A stretch of 15,057 nt of DNA from Candidatus Zixiibacteriota bacterium (GTDB taxonomy: Bacteria > SM23-81), in NCBI GenBank assembly GCA_030628225.1, contig DAOVRJ010000029.1:1-15057 (forward strand), read 5' to 3'. How positions within the stretch are numbered: position 1 is the first letter of the stretch; each line of letters begins with the position of its first letter. Of this stretch, positions 1 through 8,017 are shown piece by piece. The position numbers and the translations under genes are program-made. Below the pieces are notes generated by a model. It did no database searches. It had not been told where the DNA came from and saw nothing but the letters and a program-made list of their open reading frames with translations.

Positions 1-1
1 T

Positions 2-3000
2 AAAGCTCGCAGCCGCTTTTTTCTGGATTTCAAATATCGCGATCGCCACTGGGACGCCGAAGGTGGATGGTACAATCTGGAGACAGGGGTTCATGCCTTT
101 GATCCCGCAGATTCTATCAAGGATATCACCGTCTACGTTGATGATCGCGATGCATACAACAATGACGAGGGGGGTGGTGCCTTGCGGGCTTTGGCTTATG
201 AGTATGAAGGCCAAGCGGAATATTATGAAGGTATGTTCAACGAATTGGAGGAAGAGGTCTCCTATACCGTTGATCGGCGATCTGGCTATATCACCATGAA
301 AACGTCCCTTCAGGAAGGGCACGTGCTGGCCGTGCGGTACACGACAAAAAGCGATTCCCTATGGTGGGATGAGCTCGTTCCTCCAGACACGTCCTTTAAC
401 CTGAAGCTGATCAAGCCAAATAACCCCACGCCCGATGACTCCACGTGGGTTTTAGAGTGGAAGAATGTCTATGATCTGAGAACCCGCAATATACAGAACA
501 CCAAGGACTTTCACGTAAAAATATACAGAGAGATCCCCAGCCAGCCATCCCAGACCACCCAGGAGGACGGCACACCGCTGTTGCAGATCTTTGGCCTGGA
601 CGTTCACGACCTGAGCGGAGCGATGAATCCCGACGACGAAGTGGATCTGGATCGCTATCTGGTGGATCTGGTCAGGGGGGAGATCGTTTTTCCCGACCAC
701 CGTCCTTTTGATCCACAGCAGCCCATCTACGCGGATAAAGAGCTTCAGCAAAAGATATCGGCTATTTACGACAGCGACGATAACAAAGCGAAGACAGATT
801 CCAGTCGCTATTACATTAAGGTGGAGTTCGTCAACAAAAAAACCACCTACAGCTTGGGGTACATGAACATCATCGAGGGAAGCGTGGAGGTCGCCGCCAA
901 TGGAGAGAGACTTCAGGAAGGTCTGGATTACAGTGTGATTTACGAGATCGGCCAGATCTCACTACTCTCCAGTAAGGCCACCAACCCCAACGCCGATGTC
1001 TCTGTGGATTTCGATTACTCACCCTTCTTCATGCCCGCATCAAAGACCCTTTTGGGCATGCGGGCTGAGTACAATCTGAGCGAGAACGTCAAGTTCGGCT
1101 CCAGCGCCCTTTACCATAGCGAGAAAACCCTGGAGCAAAGACCCAGAGTCGGTCAAGAACCCAATAAGACTTTTATCTGGGACGCAGACATGTCCCTTAA
1201 ATTCCAACCTTCCATTTTTTCCACCATGGTAAATGCCATTCCCCTGGTGGAAACGGATCAGACATCCTCCCTGAACATCTCCGCCGAGGTGGCTCAGAGT
1301 CTGCCCAATCCAAACACTCTTGGCCAGGCTTACATCGACGATTTTGAGGGCAGCAAAGAGGCCTTGAACTTGTCGGTTATGCGGACCACATGGACCAAAT
1401 CCAGTGCTCCTGTCGGCGATGACGGGGAATCCCTTCCCGACAGCAGTGCTCGAGGTGATCTCGTCTGGTATAATCCCTGGGACCGTGTTGAGGTCCATGA
1501 CATCTGGCCCAATAAGCAAACTCTCAGCGAAGACAGCCGCATCCACACCCTGAATATGATGTTTTACCCGGACACCACCCTGAGCATGCCTGCTGAGGAA
1601 CAATGGGTGGGCGTGATGCGCTATTTCTCCCAGGGATACTGGGACCAGCGGAGAAGCAAGTATCTGGAGATATGGGTGAAGAATGACAGCTCAGCGGGAG
1701 GGATCCTGAACATCGATCTGGGCATCATCAGCGAGGACATCGATGGCGATGGAATCCTGGATACAGAGGACAAACTGCGCAATGGGACACGAGATGGTAT
1801 CTTGGACGAGGACGAGGATACCGGGCTGGATGGGGTGTTCGGCAAAGACGGCAACAACGTGCCCGGGGACGATGGGGACGATGACTGGCACTACGATACT
1901 AAGTTGGACAAGTATGACTACAGTCGCATCAATGGCACCGAGGGCAACGCCGATGACCCCGATGCCGGCCGCCGGCCAGATACGGAGGATCTGGATAAAT
2001 CCGGTTATTTAGAGAAGGAAAACGGCTATTTTCAGTTCACCATCGATCTCTCCGACACAGTCAATCAGGTGCCGGGCACGGAGAGCAACGGCTGGCGACT
2101 ATATCGAATCGCCCTGCGGGATTCGTTGGCCTCGTGGTTCCAGCAAAAGGGCGATACCGAGGTGGATTGGCGGTATATTAAGCATGCCCGCCTCTGGATA
2201 GCGGGAGTTACGGAGCCGACTTGGGTGCAGATTGCCTCCTTGGAGATCGTGGGCAATAAGTGGGAAGAGCTGGGAGTGGCCAGCCTGGATACAACCAGCG
2301 AGGTGGGCATCGATGAGAGCTTTGATCTGGCGGTGAAGAATACTCACGAGAACGAAGATTACCAGTCGCCCCCAGGGGTTATTCCGGAGAAAGATCGAGC
2401 CACAAACGTTCCCAAGCGAGAGCAATCTCTGGTCTTGAAATTCTCCAACCTCAAACCGGATCATTATGGAGCGGCTCAGCGCATTCTCTATTCACGTGAG
2501 AACTATACACAATACGGTGAACTACGCATGTTCGTTCACGGAAGCGAGCAGGTTTCCCCTGGCGATTCCAGTCGCGTCGAGTTTTATCTTCGCCTGGGCG
2601 ACAGCTCCAATGATTACTACGAGTACCACACCCCGGTGTACTACTCGCCGAGCCTGTGGGATCCTCGCAACGAGGTGGTCATCAATTTTGAGGAGATCAC
2701 CGGCCTAAAAGACGCTCTCTTGAGGCGCATGGACGGCATGCAGGGTGTGGTCCCCGACACTACCTTCGGCAACTACCGTATCCATGGGCGACCGTCCCTT
2801 TCGGCTGTCAAATGGTTTGAGGTGGGAGTGATCAACCGTTCCGGAGATGTGGTCTCTGGCGAGATCTGGCTGGACGAGCTGCAGGTAACCGAAGTTCGAC
2901 GAGAATCCGGTTGGGCCGGGAGAGTCTCGGTGGATGCCGTTCTGGCCGATTTCGCCAGCTGCTCCTATTCATATCGCAAAAAAGATAGTGAATTTCACGG

Positions 3001-4867
3001 TTTGCGGGAAAAAGTGGGATCTGGAATGAACGTCAGCCGCCAGAGCATCAGAGCTGGCCTTAGTTTGGATAAATTTATGCCAGCCAACTGGGGGGTTTCC
3101 TTGCCAGTGCGTGGATCCTGGTCTACAGAGCTTCGGTTGCCCAGGTTGAAGCCTGGTTCTGATATTGTGCTGCCAGCAGTCCAGAGACAGGTAGATCGCA
3201 CCGAATCCGATAACAAGACAGCCAACATCTCCTTCAGCAAAAGCAGGACCTCTGGAAACTGGCTTTTAGGCTGGACTTTAGAGAGACTGAGGACTGATCT
3301 GGCATTGTCCAAGAAGGAAGGCCGCAGCCCCACCCATCCAGTGACCAGAAGTTCCAGTTACGAGGCCTCCCTGAACTACGATTTGACACCTGACCAGCAA
3401 AAATCGATAACTCCATTGGGCTGGGCCAAGTCTATCCTGCCCAAGATGATCTGGGGGGCGGAGCTATACGTGACGCCCAGTAGACTCGATTTCAGCTCCT
3501 CCCTTTCGCGGCGGCAAACCTATCAAGTGGACCACCTTAACAACACGAAAACTCGATTCACCCGTGATCTGTCCAATAGGGCAGATTTGAAGCTGAATCC
3601 TCTGAAGAGCCTGAAGACGGAGTTCAACATATCAAACCTAATGGATCTGCGTGATGAGAGTGGTATTAATCTGACCAAGCTCCGTTTTGGCAAGGAGCTA
3701 AGCCGAAAACAAATGGTCGGTTTAAGTTACAAGCCTTCCTTTTTCAGCTGGTTAACCAACGGTTATAGTTATCGAACAGACTATTCGGAGAACAACGACC
3801 CTAACAGTGGCGCCAGTGGTGGAAGGGCTGTGGGCGTGAAGAATAGCCAGTCCCTTGAGCTAAGTCTGAATTGCAAGAGACTGTTTGGCTCGAAGGATAA
3901 ACCCAAGGAGGAAATACCTCCCGGATCTCCAGGCTGGGTCGTTTATCAGATGAGAAGTTTTTTAGGTCGGATAAAGCCAATTCGAACCAACTTTCAGAAG
4001 GATAAAAATTACAACATTGCGGGACTCTGGTCCAGGCCGTCCTGGAAGTTCCAGCTGGGATTTTCCGATAAAACGGCGGCCACACAGAACCCATTGGTTT
4101 TCCAGAACAACAGGGAAGGTGTTACATCCAGTTTGAACATCAAAACTGGAGTGGAGGTGATCGCAGGAATCGATTTTGGAATCAGCTACAAATATAGGGA
4201 TGTGCTGAGCAAAACGCCTGATAAGGTCGACGAGACCAAGACCGTGGCTTTTCCCGATATCGCAATTCGCTGGGGAAACATGACTAGGCTGGGTGCTCTG
4301 AAAACGCTGTTGGAATCCTCCAGTTTAGATTTCGGTTACTCCAGGAAGGTTGAGGAAAGAGGCGACGAGGGTTTAAAAGACATCACCTCCCAGACAATCA
4401 GCAGAGATTTCTCCCCGTTGTTCTCCTGGACAGCCCGGTGGAAGAATAACATTAGCACCACCCTGAAGGCAACCAGGTCTTTCGGCGAAAACAAAATAAA
4501 CCGCGGATCGGCCACCACCACCGAACGCGAGGAGCAAACCTACTCTTTTAGCATCAGCTATTCCTTCAGCTCTCCCAAGGGGATCCGCATTCCCATTATC
4601 GGGAAGAAGATTAAATTTACCAGCAATTTGAATCTCTCCCTGGATGTCTCCACCAGGCAGAATCTGGAGCGAACTGCCCTGCAGGGAATGGGCTTCAACA
4701 CAAAGGCTGACACCAAGGAATTCCGGGTGCAGCCGACAGCCAGCTATAGTTTCAGCAAGAATATCGTCGGCGGTCTGAACGCTCTCTGGATGAACAGCGA
4801 TGACAGGAAGACCAACCAGAAACGAAGGGTGCGAGAGCTGGGGTTCTGGACCGAGCTGAGGTTTTAA
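2..4867 (+). CDS. sprA: SprA-family outer-membrane protein (putative T9SS translocon), 5'-truncated by window
   Basis: The reading frame is already open at the first bases, so the start lies upstream; about 1621 residues are visible. SprA of Flavobacterium is about 2400 residues and forms the giant outer-membrane beta-barrel through which type IX secretion cargo leaves the periplasm. Family signs: the AYIDDFEGS motif near 1330-1356 followed by a TTW segment; a long Asp/Gly-rich stretch (1735-2010) with DxDGDG-type and DEDEDTGLDG motifs ending in a conserved TEDLDKSGYLEKENGYFQF-like block; alternating polar/aromatic beta-strand sequence to the end; and a C-terminal Phe after GFWTELR, as in many barrel proteins. 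No other T9SS gene is in view, so the translocon role comes from family knowledge, and homologues outside Bacteroidetes are poorly characterised. The stop is followed by a 55-nt gap to comEA. Confidence 0.9.
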   Translation, partial: KARSRFFLDFKYRDRHWDAEGGWYNLETGVHAFDPADSIKDITVYVDDRDAYNNDEGGGALRALAYEYEGQAEYYEGMFNELEEEVSYTVDRRSGYITMKTSLQEGHVLAVRYTTKSDSLWWDELVPPDTSFNLKLIKPNNPTPDDSTWVLEWKNVYDLRTRNIQNTKDFHVKIYREIPSQPSQTTQEDGTPLLQIFGLDVHDLSGAMNPDDEVDLDRYLVDLVRGEIVFPDHRPFDPQQPIYADKELQQKISAIYDSDDNKAKTDSSRYYIKVEFVNKKTTYSLGYMNIIEGSVEVAANGERLQEGLDYSVIYEIGQISLLSSKATNPNADVSVDFDYSPFFMPASKTLLGMRAEYNLSENVKFGSSALYHSEKTLEQRPRVGQEPNKTFIWDADMSLKFQPSIFSTMVNAIPLVETDQTSSLNISAEVAQSLPNPNTLGQAYIDDFEGSKEALNLSVMRTTWTKSSAPVGDDGESLPDSSARGDLVWYNPWDRVEVHDIWPNKQTLSEDSRIHTLNMMFYPDTTLSMPAEEQWVGVMRYFSQGYWDQRRSKYLEIWVKNDSSAGGILNIDLGIISEDIDGDGILDTEDKLRNGTRDGILDEDEDTGLDGVFGKDGNNVPGDDGDDDWHYDTKLDKYDYSRINGTEGNADDPDAGRRPDTEDLDKSGYLEKENGYFQFTIDLSDTVNQVPGTESNGWRLYRIALRDSLASWFQQKGDTEVDWRYIKHARLWIAGVTEPTWVQIASLEIVGNKWEELGVASLDTTSEVGIDESFDLAVKNTHENEDYQSPPGVIPEKDRATNVPKREQSLVLKFSNLKPDHYGAAQRILYSRENYTQYGELRMFVHGSEQVSPGDSSRVEFYLRLGDSSNDYYEYHTPVYYSPSLWDPRNEVVINFEEITGLKDALLRRMDGMQGVVPDTTFGNYRIHGRPSLSAVKWFEVGVINRSGDVVSGEIWLDELQVTEVRRESGWAGRVSVDAVLADFASCSYSYRKKDSEFHGLREKVGSGMNVSRQSIRAGLSLDKFMPANWGVSLPVRGSWSTELRLPRLKPGSDIVLPAVQRQVDRTESDNKTANISFSKSRTSGNWLLGWTLERLRTDLALSKKEGRSPTHPVTRSSSYEASLNYDLTPDQQKSITPLGWAKSILPKMIWGAELYVTPSRLDFSSSLSRRQTYQVDHLNNTKTRFTRDLSNRADLKLNPLKSLKTEFNISNLMDLRDESGINLTKLRFGKELSRKQMVGLSYKPSFFSWLTNGYSYRTDYSENNDPNSGASGGRAVGVKNSQSLELSLNCKRLFGSKDKPKEEIPPGSPGWVVYQMRSFLGRIKPIRTNFQKDKNYNIAGLWSRPSWKFQLGFSDKTAATQNPLVFQNNREGVTSSLNIKTGVEVIAGIDFGISYKYRDVLSKTPDKVDETKTVAFPDIAIRWGNMTRLGALKTLLESSSLDFGYSRKVEERGDEGLKDITSQTISRDFSPLFSWTARWKNNISTTLKATRSFGENKINRGSATTTEREEQTYSFSISYSFSSPKGIRIPIIGKKIKFTSNLNLSLDVSTRQNLERTALQGMGFNTKADTKEFRVQPTASYSFSKNIVGGLNALWMNSDDRKTNQKRRVRELGFWTELRF

Positions 4868-4922
4868 GCTCAGCCTGAACTCACCTGGCGCGAAGAGGAG
4901 CAACCAAGGGAGGACATCCACG

Positions 4923-5318
4923 ATGAACTTCACGCCACAGGAGAGCCGAATTCTCATCTTTTTGGTGGCCACTCTGCTGTTGGGTAGCGCTGTTTCCCTT
5001 TACCGGCACCATCGACCGCATGCCGCACCCGAGCTCGTCGAGAGGTCTCCGGAGATTATTTCCGGCCCCCGAGCGGCAGAGTCGGTTGCAGATTCCACAG
5101 CGGAATCCCAGGGGCTGGTTGGAGAGAAGCTGAACATCAATACCGCTACCAGCAAGCAATTGCAGTCGCTTCCCGGGATCGGCCCGCAGCTGGCCGAGAG
5201 GATCGTCGCCCACCGCCAGGCTCATGGGTTATTCTCCACAACTCACCATATCACAGAAGTTCGGGGGATCGGGGAGAAGACTTTTCAGCGGATTCGTGAT
5301 TCCATCGTCGCCCAGTAG
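4923..5318 (+). CDS. comEA: ComEA-type helix-hairpin-helix DNA-binding protein
   Basis: This is a 131-residue protein. Residues about 10-26 form one hydrophobic segment (ILIFLVATLLLGSAVSL), an N-terminal membrane anchor or uncleaved signal. A low-complexity linker follows, then from about residue 70 a C-terminal tandem helix-hairpin-helix domain with LNINTATSKQLQSLPGIGPQ, LAERIVAHR, and the second hairpin VRGIGEKTFQRIR. This is the ComEA layout, in which the HhH domain binds double-stranded DNA non-specifically at the cell surface or in the periplasm during DNA uptake. The start is supported by AAGGGAGG at 4906-4913, 9 nt before ATG. No ComEC channel is in the window, so a role in transformation is inferred; small HhH proteins of this kind also occur in non-competent bacteria. 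The pilin-like and PilM-like genes immediately downstream fit a DNA-uptake or pilus context. Confidence 0.85.
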   Translation: MNFTPQESRILIFLVATLLLGSAVSLYRHHRPHAAPELVERSPEIISGPRAAESVADSTAESQGLVGEKLNINTATSKQLQSLPGIGPQLAERIVAHRQAHGLFSTTHHITEVRGIGEKTFQRIRDSIVAQ

Positions 5319-5371
5319 CCTGGCCGGGATGAAAAAAAGGAACTCCGCATACCCGCCACGAAAATTTTTTA

Positions 5372-5400
5372 TTGACTTCACAGTCGTTTCTCTGTATGAT
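5372..5400 (+). promoter_or_regulatory. Strong sigma70-type promoter ahead of the pilin-like gene
   Basis: A -35 box TTGACT (5372-5377) and a -10 box TATGAT (5395-5400) are separated by exactly 17 nt. Each matches the consensus at five of six positions. An A/T tract (AAAATTTTTTA, 5361-5371) sits just upstream where an UP element would be. It lies 42 nt before the ATG at 5443 and inside the 124-nt gap after comEA. This suggests that the pilin-like/pilM genes, and perhaps the co-directional genes that follow, start a new transcript. The call is by motif only; no transcript evidence is available. Confidence 0.75.
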
Positions 5401-5442
5401 AAAGAGCTTTGTCATCTCTCACTGGCAAAGGAGGGAAAACCG

Positions 5443-5802
5443 ATGATCGGAAGTGAACGAGGGTCTGTCCTTCTACGGATCTTGATTGTTATTCTATCCG
5501 TGGGAGTTGTCCTGTCGGTGCTCATTCCTCAACTAAAGGAGAAAAGAGAGAGCGAGGACACGGCTCTTTGTCGGGAGCAGATGACCGCCCTGGCCAGGGC
5601 CCAGGACGAGCACCGTGAGATCAGCGGCACCTACGCCGACAATCTCGACAGCCTCAGGGTGTTCCTGCCCGAGGGGGCGGATTTCGTCTGTCCCACTGAT
5701 GGCAGAAACTACCGGATCACCGCCGTCGATTCCACGACCTACACCATTGGCTGTCCCAATGAACACGGGATAGTTATCACTGGCAGCAATAGCTGGGAAT
5801 AG
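5443..5802 (+). CDS. Divergent type IV pilin/pseudopilin-like protein, small
   Basis: The protein has 119 residues. The ATG at 5443 has a strong AAAGGAGGG (5427-5435) 7 nt upstream. An in-frame upstream ATG (5329) is rejected because the promoter lies between the two. The N-terminus has a 7-residue leader ending in Gly (MIGSERG), then SVLLRILIVILSVGVVLSVL and IPQL. This aligns without gaps to the classical prepilin pattern GFTLIELLIVIAIIGILAAIAIPQ, including G(-1), the GxL core and the IPQ exit, but residue +1 is Ser instead of Phe and +5 is Arg instead of Glu. A helical stretch and a small globular tail follow, with VCPTDGRNYRI and TIGCPNEHG, a paired-Cys arrangement common in pilin-like proteins. 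The family is inferred from alignment by eye. A minor pseudopilin, or a non-cleaved membrane-anchored relative, is most likely. pilM follows after 9 nt. Confidence 0.65.
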   Translation: MIGSERGSVLLRILIVILSVGVVLSVLIPQLKEKRESEDTALCREQMTALARAQDEHREISGTYADNLDSLRVFLPEGADFVCPTDGRNYRITAVDSTTYTIGCPNEHGIVITGSNSWE

Positions 5803-5811
5803 AAGTGAGGT

Positions 5812-6729
5812 ATGCCTCTTTTTGGAAAGAACATCACCGTTGGTCTGGAGGTGGCCGGCCAGGTGCTTCGCGCCGTTCAGATCGAGCATCGGCAAGATCG
5901 GCCGAGGCTGCTGGCTTTAGAGACTCAGGATCTTCCCACCAGCTCTCCCGGCGTCCTCACAGCTGAGGGGCCCGTCTGGAAAGTGGTTAAGTTTGGTCGA
6001 AGAGGCGGTCACGTGGTGGTCAACGTGCCCGGATCAGGTGCCTTCATCAGAAAGATTCGGGTGGAGGCCTCCGAGATGAGCTGTCTTCGCGACTGGGTAA
6101 TGTGGGAGGCTAAACAGTATCTGCCCGCTCCCCTGGAGGAGTATTTCATCGACTTCCAGAAGCTGAGGCCCGGGGAGGAATCAGGTCTTTGGGAGATATT
6201 GCTGGTGGCCGCTCGGCGCGATGCTGTATCGAAAAGAGCCCGCTTATTTCAAACGGTCAACCTCAAACCGGCCATCATGGACGTAGACCCTCTGGCACTT
6301 CAAAACGCCTTTGAGGCAAATTATCCCAGTGCCGTTGATTTTCCTGTGGCCCTGGTAAATTTAGAGCGGGATCTGGTCACCATAGTGGCCACCTGGGGTG
6401 GGGTGCCAGAAGGTGTGTCTAACATGGCCGTGGCTCCTGAGCCTGAGAAGCTCTGTGAACAGATTCATAACTGCGTGGACGGTCTTCTGCAGCGTATAGG
6501 CCGAGATGGCGGAAAATGGGAGCGGTTCGACAAAATTCTGCTCAGCGGAGGTGGGCCTCATCTTAAAGATGTGGCCAATTTTTTATCCTCCGATGGCAAA
6601 CAGAAGGTCGAGTTGGCCGATCCCTTCCGTGAGCTGACCATTTTGCCCGCCTTGAGGGACAAACTGGATCAGTCATACCTGGTCTCGGAGTTTATGTTAG
6701 CGACTGGTCTGGCGTTGAGAAAAACCTGA
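5812..6729 (+). CDS. pilM: PilM-like actin-fold type IV pilus assembly protein
   Basis: The protein has 305 residues, somewhat shorter than typical PilM (about 350). PilM is a cytoplasmic FtsA/actin-fold ATP-binding protein that binds the PilN tail and links the inner-membrane pilus platform to the motor. Visible family signs: FGKNITVGLEVAGQVLRAVQI at the N-terminus (phosphate-1 region), VVVNVPGSGAFIRKI, an EAKQYLPAPLEEYFIDFQ block, LVAARRDAV, the NLKPAIMDVDPLALQNAF segment, the adenosine-type motif KILLSGGGPHLKDV, and a C-terminal MLATGLALRKT. The phosphate-2 motif, normally DIGA-like, reads VNLERDLVTIVATW and lacks its glycine, so nucleotide binding may be weakened. The start is fixed by homology (MPLFGK), although GTGAGG ends only 1 nt before ATG, so translation may depend on coupling to the gene ending 9 nt upstream. 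No pilN/O/P/Q follows. Confidence 0.82.
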   Translation: MPLFGKNITVGLEVAGQVLRAVQIEHRQDRPRLLALETQDLPTSSPGVLTAEGPVWKVVKFGRRGGHVVVNVPGSGAFIRKIRVEASEMSCLRDWVMWEAKQYLPAPLEEYFIDFQKLRPGEESGLWEILLVAARRDAVSKRARLFQTVNLKPAIMDVDPLALQNAFEANYPSAVDFPVALVNLERDLVTIVATWGGVPEGVSNMAVAPEPEKLCEQIHNCVDGLLQRIGRDGGKWERFDKILLSGGGPHLKDVANFLSSDGKQKVELADPFRELTILPALRDKLDQSYLVSEFMLATGLALRKT

Positions 6730-6853
6730 GCTCTGTGGAAAGGTGTCTGGAGGGGGCGGTGAGGCTGTGCGGGCAAAACGGTGAAGGCCGGGGGGGCTGA
6801 GAGCTGTTTGAGATCAGGAACGACCGGTTTTCCTGGGAGCGCGGAGGTTCTTT

Positions 6854-7414
6854 GTGCGCGTGATCTCCGGCGAGGCGAAAGGTCGCCGGCTGAAGACACC
6901 AGCCGATGATACTATCCGTCCAACGGCAGACAGGGCTAAAGAGGCCATGTTCCAAATCTTGGGCGAGAGAGTCCAGGGCGCGCAGGTTCTGGATCTGTTT
7001 GCCGGAACAGGTAATCTGGGTATCGAGGCGCTCAGCCGGGGCGCTGGCTGGGCGCTCTTCGTGGATGTGGCCAAGAAAGCCGTAGTTCTTGTCCGGGAGA
7101 ATCTGGACCGGGTCAAGTTAAGCGATCGTTCAACCGTATGGAAGGCGGATGTTTTCTCTGTTCTCTCCCGTCTGCGACGAATGGGTCGCCGCTTCGATTT
7201 AGTATTCTGCGATCCCCCGTATGGCCATCAATTTGCTGAAAGATCGCTACATTTTCTGGTCTATGAACACCTGGTGGAGGAAAATGGTGTGGTGATCGTG
7301 GAGCATCACCGAAAGGATAAGCTTCCCCGGCGAGTGGTAACCCTCCTGATGATAGATGAGCGCCGCTTCGGAGATAGCGTGTTGACCTTTTACCAACAGA
7401 AGGCTGAGTCATGA
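6854..7414 (+). CDS. rsmD: 16S rRNA (guanine966-N2)-methyltransferase RsmD
   Basis: The 186-residue protein has the usual RsmD length. RsmD uses S-adenosylmethionine to methylate N2 of G966 in the small-subunit rRNA. Visible are the N-terminal MRVISGEAKGRRL, TIRPTADRAKEAMFQIL, the SAM-binding motif DLFAGTGNLGIEALSRGA (from residue 47), an acidic VD after beta-2, and the catalytic DPPYG (residues 120-124) typical of base amino-methyltransferases. The start is GTG at 6854 with GGAGG at 6843-6847, 6 nt upstream, and the MRVISGE N-terminus fits the family. The 124-nt gap before it shows no convincing hairpin or promoter to my eye. The stop overlaps the start of coaD as ATGA, a pairing seen in many bacteria. 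Confidence 0.93.
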   Translation: MRVISGEAKGRRLKTPADDTIRPTADRAKEAMFQILGERVQGAQVLDLFAGTGNLGIEALSRGAGWALFVDVAKKAVVLVRENLDRVKLSDRSTVWKADVFSVLSRLRRMGRRFDLVFCDPPYGHQFAERSLHFLVYEHLVEENGVVIVEHHRKDKLPRRVVTLLMIDERRFGDSVLTFYQQKAES

Positions 7415-7938
7415 AAGAAATGGGATTATCTTCTGAAGGTCTGCCCTCGGCCAAGAACGTGGCCATCTATTCCGGATCGTTTGATCCCATCACCAAGGGT
7501 CACCTGGATATTATCTGCAGAGCCCGGAATCTCTTTGACCTAGTTGTCGTGGCCGTGGCCGACAACATGCAGAAGAAACCGTTATTCTCCAGAAAAGAGC
7601 GGGTGGAGATGGTGCGCCTGGCCATCCAGGGCATGGAGGGTGTGGTGGCAGATTCCTTCACGGGCCTGTTAGCGCACTATGTCCAGGAGAGGGGGGTGTC
7701 TGTCATCATAAGGGGTCTACGGGCGGTCAGCGATTTGGAGCACGAGTTTCGGATGGCCTTCATGAACAGAAGCCTGGCCCCCCAGGTAGAGACCATCTTT
7801 CTGATGCCCAGCGAGGATTACACCTACCTCAACTCCACGGTGGTCAAAGAGGTGGCCCGTTTGGGAGGCGATGTAAGCCAGTTCGTGATTCCAGTCGTGG
7901 AGGAGCGTTTACAAAGGAAACTTCGGAGATCGTCTTGA
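7411..7938 (+). CDS. coaD: Phosphopantetheine adenylyltransferase CoaD
   Basis: CoaD transfers AMP from ATP to 4'-phosphopantetheine to make dephospho-CoA, the penultimate step of coenzyme A synthesis, in the cytosol. The 175-residue sequence carries the nucleotidyltransferase signature GSFDPITKGHLDI (residues about 22-34, with the T/HxGH motif), KKPLFSRKERVEMV, VIIRGLRAVSDLEHEF, a MNRSLAPQVETIFLMP segment, and YLNSTVVKEVARLGGDV, the second ATP-contacting motif. The usual N-terminus begins just before AIYSGSFDP, so about 15 extra residues (MKEMGLSSEGLPSAKN) precede the core. The ATG at 7411 is still preferred because AGAAGG (7398-7403) sits 7 nt upstream and it overlaps the rsmD stop by 4 nt, suggesting translational coupling. 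Confidence 0.94.
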   Translation: MKEMGLSSEGLPSAKNVAIYSGSFDPITKGHLDIICRARNLFDLVVVAVADNMQKKPLFSRKERVEMVRLAIQGMEGVVADSFTGLLAHYVQERGVSVIIRGLRAVSDLEHEFRMAFMNRSLAPQVETIFLMPSEDYTYLNSTVVKEVARLGGDVSQFVIPVVEERLQRKLRRSS

Positions 7939-8017
7939 TGGGCCTGGAGGGCAGGCTGAACAACGGTTTTTCCGAAGTCCGTATTGGCGGAGATAGCGTT
8001 AGCATTCGGCCATCACC

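Noticed and set aside
1040-1603. 187-codon minus-strand frame opposite the SprA homologue
   Set aside because: No recognisable family; the + strand frame over the same bases carries conserved SprA motifs. The same reasoning applies to the other minus-strand frames in the window.
5224-5442. N-terminal extension of the pilin-like protein (in-frame upstream starts including ATG 5329)
   Set aside because: The extension would cover the end of comEA and the promoter at 5372-5400. The ATG at 5443 has a strong ribosome site and puts the prepilin-like leader at the N-terminus.
6730-6853. Possible terminator or small RNA in the 124-nt gap between the pilM-like gene and rsmD
   Set aside because: I could not find a stable stem followed by a T-run, nor a convincing -35/-10 pair; G-runs are present but give no clear structure by eye.
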